Shown here in pieces: positions 33,015 to 45,727 of a stretch of DNA of 64,000 bases. Below the pieces are notes generated by a model. It had not been told where the DNA came from. It made no database searches and was given only the letters and a program-made list of their open reading frames with translations. Source of the DNA: Linnemannia schmuckeri (taxonomy: Eukaryota; Mortierellomycota; Mortierellomycetes; Mortierellales; Mortierellaceae); the NCBI GenBank assembly GCA_029449235.1, contig JANATG010000015.1:372001-436000 (forward strand), given 5' to 3'. A program made the translations under genes and the position numbers. How positions within the stretch are numbered: the stretch's first letter is position 1; the number at the start of each line of letters is the position of its first letter.

Positions 33015-36000
33015 CTACATGGAAAGGTTAGACAAGTGGGTGGAGTGACGACGTCCAACAGGTTGTTCCTTGGCTATATAGTTGGCAGCTGCCGAGGGCA
33101 ACGAACTGGCATCCGTCGCGTTTGTGAAGAAGCTGCTCTCGGGCGCACCCAACCCTTGACCGTACAAGTGCATGGGCCCTGTCTGAAGACTGAACACTTC
33201 CATGTTCGAACCCTTGGTATGCTTGTTGCTTGTCAAGGCTGGGGCAAGCATGGGCGATTGGGAGGATGAATGGACGCCGTATCCTCCGGAGAGGGGTGAG
33301 GCGAAATCGTGGTGACTGCGTGCAGCTGCCGATTCGGGCGAGGTTGCAGATCCACCGACTCGATCGTCGGATACAGGGCCTCCAGCGCCATTGTTGTTAC
33401 CGTTCAGACCGCTGATCCACCCTGAACCGCTCAGGGATTGCTGGGGGGGAATATCGAGACGGATTCCGGCGGCGCGGGCGAGTTCCTTGCGGTCGCGGAT
33501 TGTGGGGAACGGAAAACCACGAGATCCGTCCTCGGCCTCGGAGGCCTCGGCAGCGCTGTAGTTCGTGGTCGCGGCATCAAACCAGACAGAAGTATCACGG
33601 TCGCTGTAGAGACCAGTGCCAGCGGTGGTGTTACCAGGGCCAGCGGCAGTGGTGGCATTAGTTGTCGTTGCCGAGGAGTCGAGGGGTCCCAGGGGCTGAG
33701 CAATCTCCATACCCTCCACAACAGCCTCCAATGAAGAAGTCTCCTGAGACTTGTTACCAGTGTTCGACTTGGTCGTCATGCCCAGGGTCTGAGAAATGGA
33801 ACCATAAGAATACTTTTGTTCCAGCATCTGCAACTGCTCGTTAGAGTCCATGTAACTGCCACCATAGGGCGACCCACCCAGGACGGAAGGATAACCACCA
33901 AAGGCATTTGTGGCAGAGGCACCTCCCAACGAGAACTGGTTATGACGGTACTGGCTGTGGTCAGGGTTCTCGGTCGCGGAGCGCTGCTTGCGGAGACGAC
34001 GGACCTGGCGGGGGCTAGCGGGGGAGGTAGTACTGTATCCAAAGGGGGATGGCGACGACATGAGACCATTGCCATCGTTATGGCCATAGGCGTGAGTACC
34101 ACCCTGGGAGGAAGTAGGGAAGACCAATGCGTTAGCGGCAGCAATGGCAGCCTCGGCATCAGAAACGACACCGCCATTGTTCATCTGAGGATACATGGCC
34201 GACCGAGAGCGACGACGTGGAGGCAACTTGTTCTGGATAAGGTCCTGCAAGAACTGAGCATCCTTGGGAGCAGTCTTCTCTTCCTTACTGTTGCTGTTCG
34301 AAGAATCCTGGGCCATGGAATCAGACGAACCGTAGGCAGGAATCTGCTGCTGCTGGTGCTGGTGCTGGTTAGAAGCAACCATCTGATCGGCAGTCTCATA
34401 ACCAAACGTAAAATCAGACGAAGGGATCGAGAATCCCGAAGTCACGGCAGAGGACGAGGTCGGAACAGGAGAAGTCGAGGACGACTCGGATCCATCCCCA
34501 CCAGAGGCTTGATTTGCCCAATCGACACGACGGCTGTTCCGGATGATCATGAGCTGCTTACGACGTTCAATCTCGCTTGCAATGAACTCTTCCTTGCTAG
34601 CCGAGTATTGCTCGCCGTACCTGATGCGCGCCAGCTTGTAGACTCGGCAGCGCATATCATTGAAGCGGTCTACATTACGAATATTACGAAAGATGAAGAG
34701 GGAGAGAGAGAGATGATGATGTTTGTGGTTAAGATTCGCGGTAGAAAGCGGAAACAAAGGAGTACGAAGTGGGAGGGTCGAAAAGTAGATGCGCAAGCAG
34801 TAACTTGTGGTTTTTTTCTGCATTTCAAATCACAAAGTAACAGAGGAAGGGGGAAACATCTCGTTTGTTTTGGTATGGGATGAGTTGGTTAACTGCGGTG
34901 TGAGAAGGGCAGTCTTTTGAACCAAAAGGGAACTTACTCTTCTCCGGGTTGGATGATCGCCACTTGCGCATACGCAAGGTAGTCTCATCACGACTGACCT
35001 GCTTCTTCTCATGCCCTTGCCAGCGCTTCTGATCTCTGCGACGCTCATAAGGAGTGCTATTATAGAGCCAAACAAGGGCAATAACAAGGGAAAAGTTGTC
35101 AGTGTATCTGATAGCAAAATGTGGCATGCATAAAGTACACCTCATTCCAGTGAGGCATAGTGACATAGCACGTAAAGGGGTACAACAACATACTTGTGAA
35201 TGTTCTTGTTCTCCAAATGACGCTTGAGGTTAGATTTTGTTGTGAATTCTATTATTGTCGAAATACAAGGGGGTCAAGGAAAAGAAAGGCATGCATGAGA
35301 AAAAAAGAATAAGAAAAAAATGAGGGTGAGCGTCAAGTGAAAACGTCAACAAGAAACAAAAAAAAAGGACAAGCATAATCCTCAAGTGTCTGTGCGAGCG
35401 GAGGTTTGGTTATGTCCGACTTTTGTGTTACCTTTGCTAGGGTCGCATTTAGGACAGAGGTAAACAAGTGTCTTGCCATCCTTGCCAAGAACAGCATGGA
35501 TGTCGTCGGGGGTTTGCAAGGACGTTCCGATAAAGTTGTTGCGTTTCATGCCCAACTTCGCCGATCCAAGGCCCATCATGTCCGATGATGAGGACTGGAA
35601 GTCGCTACCGTCAAGCCCGGTATGATCGGGCGAAGACGAGCGAGCCATGCCTCCGGTGACCATGATGCCTAATCCTTGCTGGGACTGTCCATAATATTGT
35701 CCGTGCGATGAGGCATCGTACTGCTGCTGCTCATTGTAATCGAAGGTCGTGGCACGGGCTGCACCACCGGTGCGGGTGGCAGCAGCAAGTGGCGGTGCAG
35801 AGTCAAAAGCCTGGCTGGGCTGTGTCACCCTCGACGACTCCTGGTCCGAGTACAAAGAAGGGCCCAATGGGAGCATGGCCGAGCCGTAACGTTGAGCGCT
35901 GTTGTATGCCTGGGCTGTGGAGGTGGCGCCAGACATTTGGGCGGCGTATTGCGAAGAGGAGTTGTACATCATGTCAGAGCCAGAGTGAAGTGGCGGTGTA

Positions 36001-36956
36001 GAACCATAGATACTTGAGGCAATGTTGCTTGCGGCTACAGAGAGACTGTCATAGGCAGGGACTTGCGCCTGTTGGAGGGAGCTAGAGAAGGCAGTGTGAT
36101 AGGGTGGGTAGGAGGAGGCCGATGACGATTGTTGCTGGTATTGGTGCTGGAAGCCGCCGTGGTGAGGGGAGTTGGTGTAAGACTGGTAGGGAGAATTGGC
36201 AGGCGAAGCTTGGTGGTGGACACTCATGGCGGCCAGAGCAGGGGTCAAGTGGCTGAGACCAACAGAGCTAGCGTTGCTGTCGACGCTGCTGGTGCTCAGG
36301 CAGCGGTTGCGGTTGCTGTTGCTGGTGCCGTTGCCGGATCCATCGGTGTTGGATGTGCCTGACCAGAGGTGAGCAAACCTTGGGGGGTTAGCGTAGATGC
36401 TACTAGCTCCTGCCTGGAAGGTCAGTCCGCCGACGCCGGGACTGCTATGGCTGAGTGTAGGCGAGAACGCGACTGGGCTCTGAAACGAGTCTCGGCGATC
36501 TCTGACACGGCCAGTTGAAGAGGTGTTGGCGACAGTATTGTTGTTGTTGCCGTTGTAGTTGATACGGGAGGAAAGAGTCGTTGCTGCTGCTGCTATGCTA
36601 CCATTGTTGCTACTGCCAGACTGGGCGCTGAAACCCATTGCGAGTGGAGAACGGATCTGGGGGACGTTAGAATGCTGAATCGAGAGAGGGCTCAAGTAAC
36701 CGCTGGCGTTGGCACTACTGCTATTATTGCTGCTGCTGTTGAGGGATTGTTGACGGTGAGGCTGATTGTTGTTGGACGACTGGGAGTAGGAGTAGGCGTT
36801 TGTTGTAGTTGCTGACGTTGCGGAGGAGTTGGAAGAAGAAAGATGAGAAGGAGAGGTTGGGGTCGAATTGGAGACTGAAGTATCCATGTCGGCTTCGTTA
36901 TGCTGTTGGGCAGTATAAAGGGATACTCCGTTTTTGGATGGGGATGAGGGGAGCAT
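33015..36956 (-). CDS. Large low-complexity protein with zinc-finger-like motif
   Basis: Probable nuclear regulator; no named orthologue recognised. Exons 35432-36956, 35194-35248, 34938-35056, 33015-34669 (1117 residues). Residues 1-480 are Ser-, Asn-, Gln- and Tyr-rich. A compact block follows: VYLCPKCDPSKEFTTKSNLK, then RHLENKNIHNTPYERRRDQK, RWQGHEKKQVSRDETTLRMR, KWRSSNPEKNRFNDMRCRVY, KLARIRYGEQYSASKEEF. The Cys-x2-Cys and later His residues give a C2H2-like pattern with a longer spacing than the classical finger (14 residues to the first His, then 6). The basic helix-like region after it is unusually long. The C-terminal 480 residues are again Ser/Gly/Asn-rich. The four exons interrupt only the conserved block. 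Disordered flanks around one conserved core are typical of fungal transcription factors, but DNA binding is inference. Confidence 0.75.
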
Positions 36957-38340
36957 TGTGTTACGTGTGTTGTCTGTCGCTTTTTCTGGGTTAGTTTGTG
37001 TAGATGTAGTGGTTTATGCTTGTTTTGTTGTTTTTTTCTCGAAGGCTGGACTAGGGGAGGATAAAGGGAAAGGGGAGAGAGGGGGAGCAGGGAGGAGGAA
37101 GGAGACAGACAGACAGACAGACAGGCAGACAGAGAGAGAGGAAAGGAGAGAGGGATAGAGAGAGGGAAAGTGTTAGGTTTTTGATTGTGGAGGTAGATTC
37201 ATGATATGCCAAACGGAATCCTTTATGGAAAAGAAAGAGAAAAAGGAGGCATGACAGGGGATACAATGATACAAGCAAACACAAACACAATCAACAACAA
37301 AATACATGCCTGATGTGGTCAAGACCTTTTCTTTGTTCTTAGGTAGCAGGAAAAAAAAGGGGGGAGGAGATAGAGATGGAGGGATGGACGAGAAAAGGAA
37401 GAGGAAGGAAGGGACAAAAGGGCGATTACTTAAAATAAGGAAGCGAGATAGGCTGATACGCTGAGGCAGGACAGCAGTGAAAGTGTGAAGGAAAAAGGGA
37501 CAAGACCCCGATTGGATGTCTGTCGCTGTTGCTGTCTGAAGGAAGAGAAGGAGAGAGAAGAGGTAATGAACGAAGTGCAAATAATAAATATATAAAAGTA
37601 CTTCGGGCTCTACTTAATACAGAGAGACAAGCTGGGCGAAATAATATAGCAAAAAGTACGAGGAGTACAGGAGGGAAAGACAAGTAAAAATAACCAGTAG
37701 GCACACACCAGGATTAATGGAGAAAAGAAAAGAGAACTAGATAGATGGTATGGATGAGATGAGAGCAAACATCCAGGCAGGATAGAATAGGAGGAGAATG
37801 GGCAGAAGAGGAAAAGGAAAAAGGATAAAACAAAAATGATCGAGGAAGGAAAGAAGAGATCGAAATAAGAGGGATTAATGACAATGAAATATAGAAATAG
37901 GAAATGATATGCGCTCTCTTTTTTTTGAATTAGGGTAGAGCGTAGTGAGAAAAAGAGAGAGAAGGAGGGATGGAGGAGAAGGAAGGGAAGAGAGGGGATG
38001 GGGAACAAGAAGAAAGGGGAAGAGAGACAGGCAGCGGTAAGGGATAGCTTTTTGACGAAGAAAGAAGAAAGGTAGGGATTTGAAGGAAAAGGAGGTGGAA
38101 GAAGAAGAGGTTATGATGATGACGATCAGATGGTGACTATGGGATTGTAGAAAAATAGCAGGAAAGAAGAAAAGAAGAAAAGAGGAGAAGAAGAAAGTGT
38201 GGATGATCCCGGGGTGGAGGTGGGATTTATATCCAAAGAAAAGGTTGCTAGGGAATATGAAATGGCAAGTGGATTGGTCAATTGGGACACTAGAAAACAA
38301 GCGAAAGGACAGGCAACGTCAATAGTACTAAGCAACAAAG
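36957..38340 (-). promoter_or_regulatory. Long pyrimidine-rich leader/promoter of the zinc-finger-like gene
   Basis: About 1.4 kb upstream of the ATG is almost wholly CT-rich on the minus strand (GA-rich on plus), with a GACA repeat at 37103-37132. CT-rich leaders precede several other genes here; this is by far the longest. It may include an untranslated exon: GTATGT-like donors exist but none could be decided. Confidence 0.5.
37103..37132. repeat. GACA tetranucleotide repeat
   Basis: About seven tandem GACA units with one substitution, within the pyrimidine-rich leader (TGTC on the minus strand). Confidence 0.85.
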
Positions 38341-38773
38341 AAAAGAGACGTGTGTAAATGCAAGTGTCTGTGTGTATTGATTGCCAATGTATATGTGGCG
38401 GGAAAGATAGTCGTCGGCCCTGTGTCTTTGTTGTGCCTTTTGGTTTTCTCGAAGGAAAAAAGAGAAAATAAAGAGTGTATCCGATTATGATGTTTGTTTA
38501 GTGTTTGAGCAAGAGGAGATAGAACGTCCTTTGTTGTCGTCCCTGTTGTTGTCGTACACGGATACACCAAAGATGGGGGATACAGAGGACAGGTGGACAC
38601 ACGCACAAGGGAGGGAAAGATAGAGAAGAGGAGGGAAGGGAGGAAGGGGATAGGATTGAACCAACCAAAAGTCAGAAGAGGGAACAAGAGCATAAACAAA
38701 CAAGCATCTTCTTGCTTATTGTTATTGTTGATGCGTACATTCAAGCAGGGCATAAAAACCAAAAACCAAAAAC

Positions 38774-38774
<1 letters not shown>

Positions 38775-38806
<32 letters not shown>
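38775..38806. repeat. Poly-A tract, 32 bases
   Basis: Unbroken A run preceded by two AAAAACC units. Confidence 0.9.
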
Positions 38807-38807
<1 letters not shown>

Positions 38808-41261
38808 ATTGTTGTTGATGATGTTGTTGTACAACACTCAATAGGAACTCAATTCAGAAAAGGGCAAGTAAAGGTAAGGAGGTATGCGTGTGTACGACGA
38901 TGGATCGGATAGGACTAGCTGGAGTGGGGTGGGTGGACGATGAGGTTGGAGATGGGGTTGGAGCAGGGTTGAACGGTGGCTCTCCTTCACTTTGCAAGGT
39001 ATAGGTTAGACAGAACTGAATATTTGAGCAATTGAATGAAAATGTAATACTATGCACCCCCTTTCCTCCCCTTCCCTTTTCTACAGCACATCCATCCCCA
39101 TGATTTCAACATCTCTTTTCACCCTATGTCTGTGTGCATGTCTGTCTGTCTGTCCGATGACTTGTTTGAATAGAATGCGACATCATCATCATCATCATCA
39201 TTCGACAGAATGAAAGAGACAGTGGCATAGAGTGACTGAGGGAAGAGGCATAGAGAGGGAGAGGGCAAAGGGATGATAGAATACCGCACCTTTCGCATTA
39301 GAATAAAGCTGAACGGAACCACCTTTTCGTTGACCTTTCGGAAATAAAAACACGATTAGTGAATACCATCATTTCTGCCTTTGCTTTAAAACTAGCAATA
39401 AATAAGGGAAGAAGGCATGAAAAACGAGATTAAAAGGGAAGCAAAGGAATAATAGGTGGTGGCGCTGGTGTTGGTGTTGTAGTAATGAGAACATCTGTGT
39501 TTACTACAAGAACAACAACGATTAACACTTTTTTCACTATCTCTGTTCTTTTTTGACGGGTGTGGTGGCCCTTTTGCTCATCTCATTTTTTTGTTTTGTT
39601 AAATTACAATTCTTGCAGGATACACATGCATTAAAAGCAGGACGAAATGGAAGGAAGGCACAGTCAGCGGTCCTATTATTAGTGCTTCGTCATCTTCTAG
39701 AAACACGACGGAATTGTAAGTGCCTGGGGTTTTGTATGTATGGTCATCATCGTCAGTTGGGCTGGAAACAATAGCATTTTTAACAAGAGGAATGACTCCT
39801 TAGATGAAGCGAAAAAAAAAAAGAAAAGCGTTGAGGACTACTTCAGTCACTCATGACCCGGAATGGCTCTATCATAATGCGGGATGGAAGTATCCATACT
39901 GCCCACATTAACATATCCAGCAGTAACGAAAACAACAATGATAACGGGTCCTCTATCGTTCAGTTCTGGAGAAGCATTCGTTAGATTGAACACACAAGGA
40001 CGAGGTCAACTTCCGAATCGCTGGTTGGACCAAAGGAAAATGCGGGTTGTTCTTTTTGCACATTGCTGCCATGATTTTGTGCGTTTTCACGTTTTTTTTT
40101 TGTTTTCGCGGTGACATAAACCTGTCCATTCTTCACTTTTGTGTTTTTTTTGTGTGTCTGTGTGCCATTGTTGTTGATGTACGGGTAAAAAGGGTACATG
40201 CTTGGTGTCTATCGTTATCTTTTTTTTTAGTCCACACCTTGCATTGAAGTGCTCACTCGCTCACCCACACTCTTGTGGTCAAAATATTTTTTTGTGCAAC
40301 CACCTCCCTCCAAACCTTAGGACGCGTCTTGACGTGTCAAAATACAACAAAAATTCAATAGCACAAGGACTTACATATACACCTTCACACATAAACAGGC
40401 ACATACGCAACAACATCAACTTTGTCAACAAAAAAGCGATGCCCTACATTTCTCTTTTTTTACCCTTACTCCTACCTCAAAAGGCGGTCCCTTTTGCTGC
40501 ACAAAGTAATGCTTCCAAGACTCTTTGCTGCATTGGAGGGTTTTTCCCTTTTCCCTTCAGCGCCCTTCTTTTTTTTCATTTCTACACTTTCGTGAATCTA
40601 TGAAGAGACAGAAAACAAACAAGGACATACATACACACCCATCATTTTCTTTCTCCTTCTTTGTTCAATATGCGTCGTTCCTACTTGCTTATATTTTTTG
40701 ATCATGCAACTTTTTTTTTGTTTTTCTTGTAAGAAAATAACAACAACAAATGTATGCAGTTTATGTGCGCTTAGATTGAAAAGAATCATTGTCAAAGACT
40801 GTAATAAGATCATATTCTCTCTGCCCATTTTTGAAAAAAACCCGCCCTATTGTTTTTTCACAGCCAAGAAAAGAAAAGGGCGTGGGTAGGGGGGAGGGAG
40901 AGGGGGCCCTCAAGATGCATGATCGAAAAAAAGAGGGTAGAACTGAAGAGACCAATTGACACGGCTGTGAGTGCTTTTTTTCCCTCTATCTTTATTTGTC
41001 TGTTCGCCGCTGCTGCTCTTTTGGTCACCGTCGCTGGTTCGCCGTCAGTGCTTTTTTCTATTTTCTTTTTATATGAGCATACCATACATTTATATGAGTA
41101 TGTGCGTTGACGTGGGATAGATGAGGCAAGGCACAGGCGATAGGCAACAGACCAACGGACAACAGGCTGCAGTACAACAGTCGGGCAACCGATCGACTTG
41201 GTGAGTGAGCGCGTGATCTGGTGTATTCACAGTTAAACAGCCCACCCACCACCTGCCGCCG

Positions 41262-41280
41262 TTTTTTTTTTTTTTTTTTT
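41262..41280. repeat. Poly-T tract, 19 bases
   Basis: Unbroken T run on plus in intergenic DNA. Confidence 0.9.
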
Positions 41281-43694
41281 GCTGTTGCACTCTGCTTCTG
41301 CTGCTTGCCTGTTTGCCTACCTTGCCTTGCTTGCTTATTTGTTGCAGATGATGATGAGAGCATTTCCTCCTATTTGCAGTGGACCCTTTTTCCCATTTTA
41401 GACCGGGGTAAACCTTACTTATTGGAAGACACTGAAAGAAGGAAAACGGAGAAGGGGGGGATAGATGCGGAGAGGGGGGACGGTCAGGGCAGAGCGCCGT
41501 CGGTCTACATATCACATGAGGAGAGGGGGAATAGTTGGACTATTCTCTTTCTTAGCCGCAGCTCTTTTCTTTTCTGTATATCCCCATCACCCTAATCCTA
41601 ACCTCAGACAGTTTAGCACCTTAATGTCTTGCCTGAGAACCATGTCCTCCACTGTCGCTCATTTCTCTCCTTGTTTTTCGAGAGCGAACAGAGGGCATAA
41701 AAGGGTGTATACTCCTAACGTAAGTTGAACAAGACAAAGTCATTCATCATGCAAAAAACGAAAAGAGTGCTAGAAGAGAGCAAAGTGTATTTGAAAACGG
41801 GCTACCGATCACCCCTTCCGTCCCCCGTTAAGATACCACTCACCTCTGGCGTTTTTTTGTCCTTTTTGTCCATAATTGATGAGCCCAAATCCTCCTCCCC
41901 CCCCCTACTCCTCCTCTTCCTCCCCCTCCTTCCCTTCCCCCTCTTTTCTCTTTCGTTAACCCTCCTGCGAACTTTTTTTTTCATCACCACATTGACTAAT
42001 GCACCAAGGACCACCTTCCTTATGCCATTCTATCCTTTTATGCCTTTTCTCTCTCCTCTCTGTGCTCCAATTGAAGCAGACAACACGAAAAAACGAACCA
42101 CAGACCTCTAGTCGCTACAGCTGTACGATATCGGAATTTGGACGCGCTAAGTCCTTGTGTTTTGTTTTATTTCTGACGTCAACATTGATCCGATCCTGCT
42201 CTTTTTTCTTGTCCTTGCTCACCCTACATAAACCCTTTCGGCACCTTGGAAGGCGAACGGAGGATAAGAACAGAGGAGGAGAAGGGGGAGAGATCGAGAA
42301 CTGATCAAATGAACACAATTTGGTGGGATATCCCTTCCTTTTTTTACTCGACAGACGAGGGATATCTTCTGCCTCTCCGATTTTGATATCGGCGATGTTA
42401 TGCTCTTGGTTTTTGAAGAAAGACCTGCTGATAGGATGACGTTGTGATGTCAATGCGAACAGAAGACCAGGGGTTTGTTTCACAACATTGATGACGAGCA
42501 GTAGACTTTCAATCCGAACTGGTCCTTTCGTATAGAGGGAGTGTGTCAATGGTCTGTGCTTTGATTTGATGCAGTTATGCAAAACAGGGCCAAGTCTTTT
42601 GCGACGGTGTGCCTGAGCGCGAATTTGCAAGGGATACAAACGATGAATCTAATGTTTTCTTCATGAACGCCTTTTATTCGCACGACCTAATTTTTTTGTA
42701 CTTCTCCTCTCACTCAATAACATTGCCAACAACCCTCCACCGGACCTCCCGCCCCATGAAAAGCATCATGGACGGCAATCCTTAAAGCTAGACCACAATT
42801 GAAAGCCACCAATCCCTTTAATTCGAGTGCAGGAAGCAGCAATTTTCTATTTTTCAGAAACACAATAAAAATATTATCCTCAACAAAAAATCGTAAAAAA
42901 AGTTCCATGGATACTTCCTATCGGAAGAATACGAGGACAGAAAGAAAACAAGCATGGAGTTCCAAAATGATATCGAATCAATAACACAACGTCCTCTTTC
43001 AGAAAACTATGAGCTCAATTACAATACAATACGAAAGGACAGATCACTTTCGCCAATTCAAACCTCGTCCTTAAAAAACCTTACGTCAGGTCGATGCCCT
43101 CTTTGCTTATCTATGATCAGCATGGGATGCACACCCCATGGTCATTTATTTCCCTTGCTCTTGGCTGATCGATTTGTTTTGCTCTTTATTGGAGATAGAT
43201 AGTCATCTTTTGAAATCGGGCGAACCGTGCACCCCTCGTCAAGCTAAATCATGGTAGTCGGGCAATGCCTGAACCCAATCGCAATGGACCAGCATTGTCG
43301 ATCGCTGTGCCTCAACGCAATTCTTTTTTTCGAGCGCGGGTACAATGCTGGATCAATTGTCGGTCTATCGTCTGGTGAACAACACGAACGGACTGTTCTA
43401 TCGATCTTCAAAAGGGCAAAAAAAAATGGCCATCATGTGCACCAACACTCACGTCGTTCGGTTTTCTGACTTTCCTGGGACGTATTGATTTATTCATTTT
43501 TCCAAACTAAAAACAGTTGTATCTTTCGTGTCTTCCTGGTGCATGTTCATTTATGGGCTTTTCTGACTGGAGCGTTCATATTTTTAAAAAGTCGCCTGCT
43601 AGTTGGCACAAGTCAATGAGTGATGGTCCGACACATGGTGCCATGGTATCGCGCTTGTACTTCGGTTAAGACAACAGTGTACCTCATGTTAGGC

Positions 43695-43704
43695 TATAAA
43701 AATA
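43695..43704 (+). promoter_or_regulatory. TATA-box-like element upstream of the GT10 gene
   Basis: TATAAAAATA about 515 bases before the ATG at 44217. If used, the leader would be long and could contain an extra upstream exon (see findings). Confidence 0.35.
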
Positions 43705-44216
43705 GGTAATTGGAAATTCATTATTCTATCGAAACATGCACTTGCCCTTGCCCTCGTGAAATGCAATGTTTCCTTTACTTTCTCAACCGTGCGTATGGCA
43801 GTAGAAATGAAACTAAGTGCTATTTTTTTCAGCGGTTGTGGATCCTAAAAAGACCGACAGCTGCGCGCTATCCATGGGATCCTCCAAGGATTGATCACAC
43901 GTCTCGCTTCAGAGAATCATCTAATTTTTTCAAGGGAAAGTATTGGTCATCACCGATTCCATGTTACCTCCTCTCGAGAACGCAAAAAAATGCCTCCACC
44001 TACCTCTTTTCTTCACTTCCTTCCTTCTTGTTCTCATTTGTACATGGTTTGGATAGCCTCATTGCTGCCATTGTCCGTCTTCTTTTTTGCTCGTTACCAC
44101 ACAGAAACACTTACCATCCTCACAAGGTCTTAATCTCGCTGGCCTTCACTCTTCAACTTTACCACGCTTGGATTCCTCATTGCTTCCACTGATCCCATCA
44201 CAACCTCATCCCCGCC

Positions 44217-45727
44217 ATGACAGAGATATACAACAACGCTTTACAGGAACGACAGCACCAACCGAAGAAAACCTCTATCTTATGGTGGTTTGGCAAAGCC
44301 CGCGAGGAGGGTCGAGTCATCAACAACTGCGGTCTTCCTTACTCATGCAAGTTCACTCTTGATCGGAACTGGTATAATGACTCCAAGATCATCATCGCCC
44401 ATGCCCCGAGTTTCCAGTTCGATTTTCCTTATCTTGACGATGTCAAGTCTGGTAGAAAGGCCCTCCTCCTCAATACTCGTAAGTGATATCGAAAAATTAA
44501 CAAGTGTCTTGTGTTTATCATTCTCCTCAACGGTTCGTGTCATTTGTCAACTCACATCACATTCAATTGCATTTTCCACCTACCAACACTAGTCGAGGCG
44601 CCTCAGGAATTTCAGATCAACTCAAAGTGGACGGATATCTTCACTTATATGTGGTCATACTCATTCGGGACCGCTGACTTTATAGAGTCGTACTTCGCCG
44701 CGGGACGAGGACGAGGCACATTTATCGAATCAATCCTCGCCAAACCAATGTACACCATCCAAGAAATGAACGCCTTCCGAAAGGACCTGGCACCCATTGC
44801 ATGGATTGTTAGCAACTGTAGGGCGAGGAATGGACGCCACCATTATGTCGAGCAGCTGTTGAAGTACATCAAAGTCGACATCTATGGCAAATGTATGATG
44901 AACAAGAAGTGGCCAGTGCATCCAGGTAAAAAAAGAAGAATAACATTCTATATACAATGTCACTTCTTCATTTCTTTACCGCAAGGCGGATTGGCTCGAC
45001 CACGCTCCTTAACTCATTTCATTCAAAGTTGGATGGGCATTTGAAGCTCATAAGGCAGTGGATCGGTACAAGCTCTATGTAAGTATCGAAAACAACAACT
45101 GCGACGACTATGTGACCGAGAAGATTCAGCACCCCTATTCCATAGGAGTTGTCCAATTCTAGACGGACTCAAAGTCTATTCCCGCTTCTTGGCACCCAAC
45201 CGTTCCTCAATTCGACTGGATGACTTTGCGACATCCAAGCAACTCGCTCACCACATTCATCAATTGGACCAGGACGACGCCGCCTACATGAAATATCTGG
45301 ACTACAAGGAACCCACCGCCTCAATCGAGTCGCTGCTCAACCCAAAGTTATTTGAAACCTTAGGTTTTCCTCAAGGAACATGGGACCCTGATGGGGATGA
45401 AGCCCGCTGTGGAATATACAAGATGGCGCGCGACATGGCCGAGGGCACCTACCAGTCTAACTCAAGTAAGGTCATTGGCGCTGACACGACCTGCGACATT
45501 GAAAAATGGCGCTTTTTAGTCAGGAAAACGAGTTTATTAAGCGGGAAAACCAATATATTAAGCAGGAGGCTGAGTTGTACTGGTGGCTCGGTGTTGTGGT
45601 GGTCCTGGGTATCTTTACGGGCATGATTATTGTCACCATCTGCTGTAAGAGTCATAGGGCGAAACGATTTCCCCAGGTGCTCAGGAATAACCTGACACCG
45701 AGTGGGTGGAGAGATGACGATGGATGA
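44217..45727 (+). CDS. GT10 family alpha-(1,3)-fucosyltransferase, frameshifted in this sequence
   Basis: GT10 enzymes transfer fucose from GDP-fucose to N-glycan or oligosaccharide GlcNAc in the Golgi. Exons 44217-44478, 44593-44925, 45029 to about 45465, and a last exon ending 45727. Family motifs: WIVSNCRARNGRHHYVEQLL, KYIKVDIYGKC, the donor-site core YKLYVSIENNNCDDYVTEK, then VPILDGLKVYSRFLAPNRSS and IRLDDFATSKQLAHHI. After YVTEKIQHPYSIG-V-V the frame ends in TAG at 45160-45162, while VPILDGLK continues in another frame: one base is missing near 45152. The last join is also unclear: the good GTAAGG donor (45466) does not give the frame coding the C-terminal hydrophobic segment (YWWLGVVVVLGIFTG). 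No N-terminal signal-anchor is present from this ATG. It is either a recent pseudogene or an assembly error in a live gene. Confidence 0.8.

Larger units (their letters stand above)
38341..44216. other. Large gene-free stretch with simple repeats
   Basis: 5.9 kb without a gene I can support. Contents: poly-A 38775-38806, CATCAT repeat near 39182-39200, poly-T 41262-41280, purine-rich and CT-rich segments (38590-38660 and 41880-42060), and the upstream region of the GT10 gene from about 43700. Frames such as 42115-42639 (minus) and 41725-42111 (plus) have no recognisable domain or splice pattern. No tRNA, transposase or reverse-transcriptase signature was noticed. Confidence 0.55.

Noticed and set aside
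33816..34883. 355-residue open frame on plus over the zinc-finger-like gene
   Set aside because: Arg/Gly/Thr-rich shadow of the Ser/Gly-rich exon; the sense strand has exon joins and conserved blocks.
42115..42639. 174-residue minus frame
   Set aside because: No recognisable motif, codon use unlike real genes in the window, and no exon structure.
43990..44133. Hydrophobic frame that could be an N-terminal anchor exon for the GT10 enzyme
   Set aside because: No consensus donor joins it in frame to the 44217 exon; only weak GTTACC or GTTTGG donors fit.
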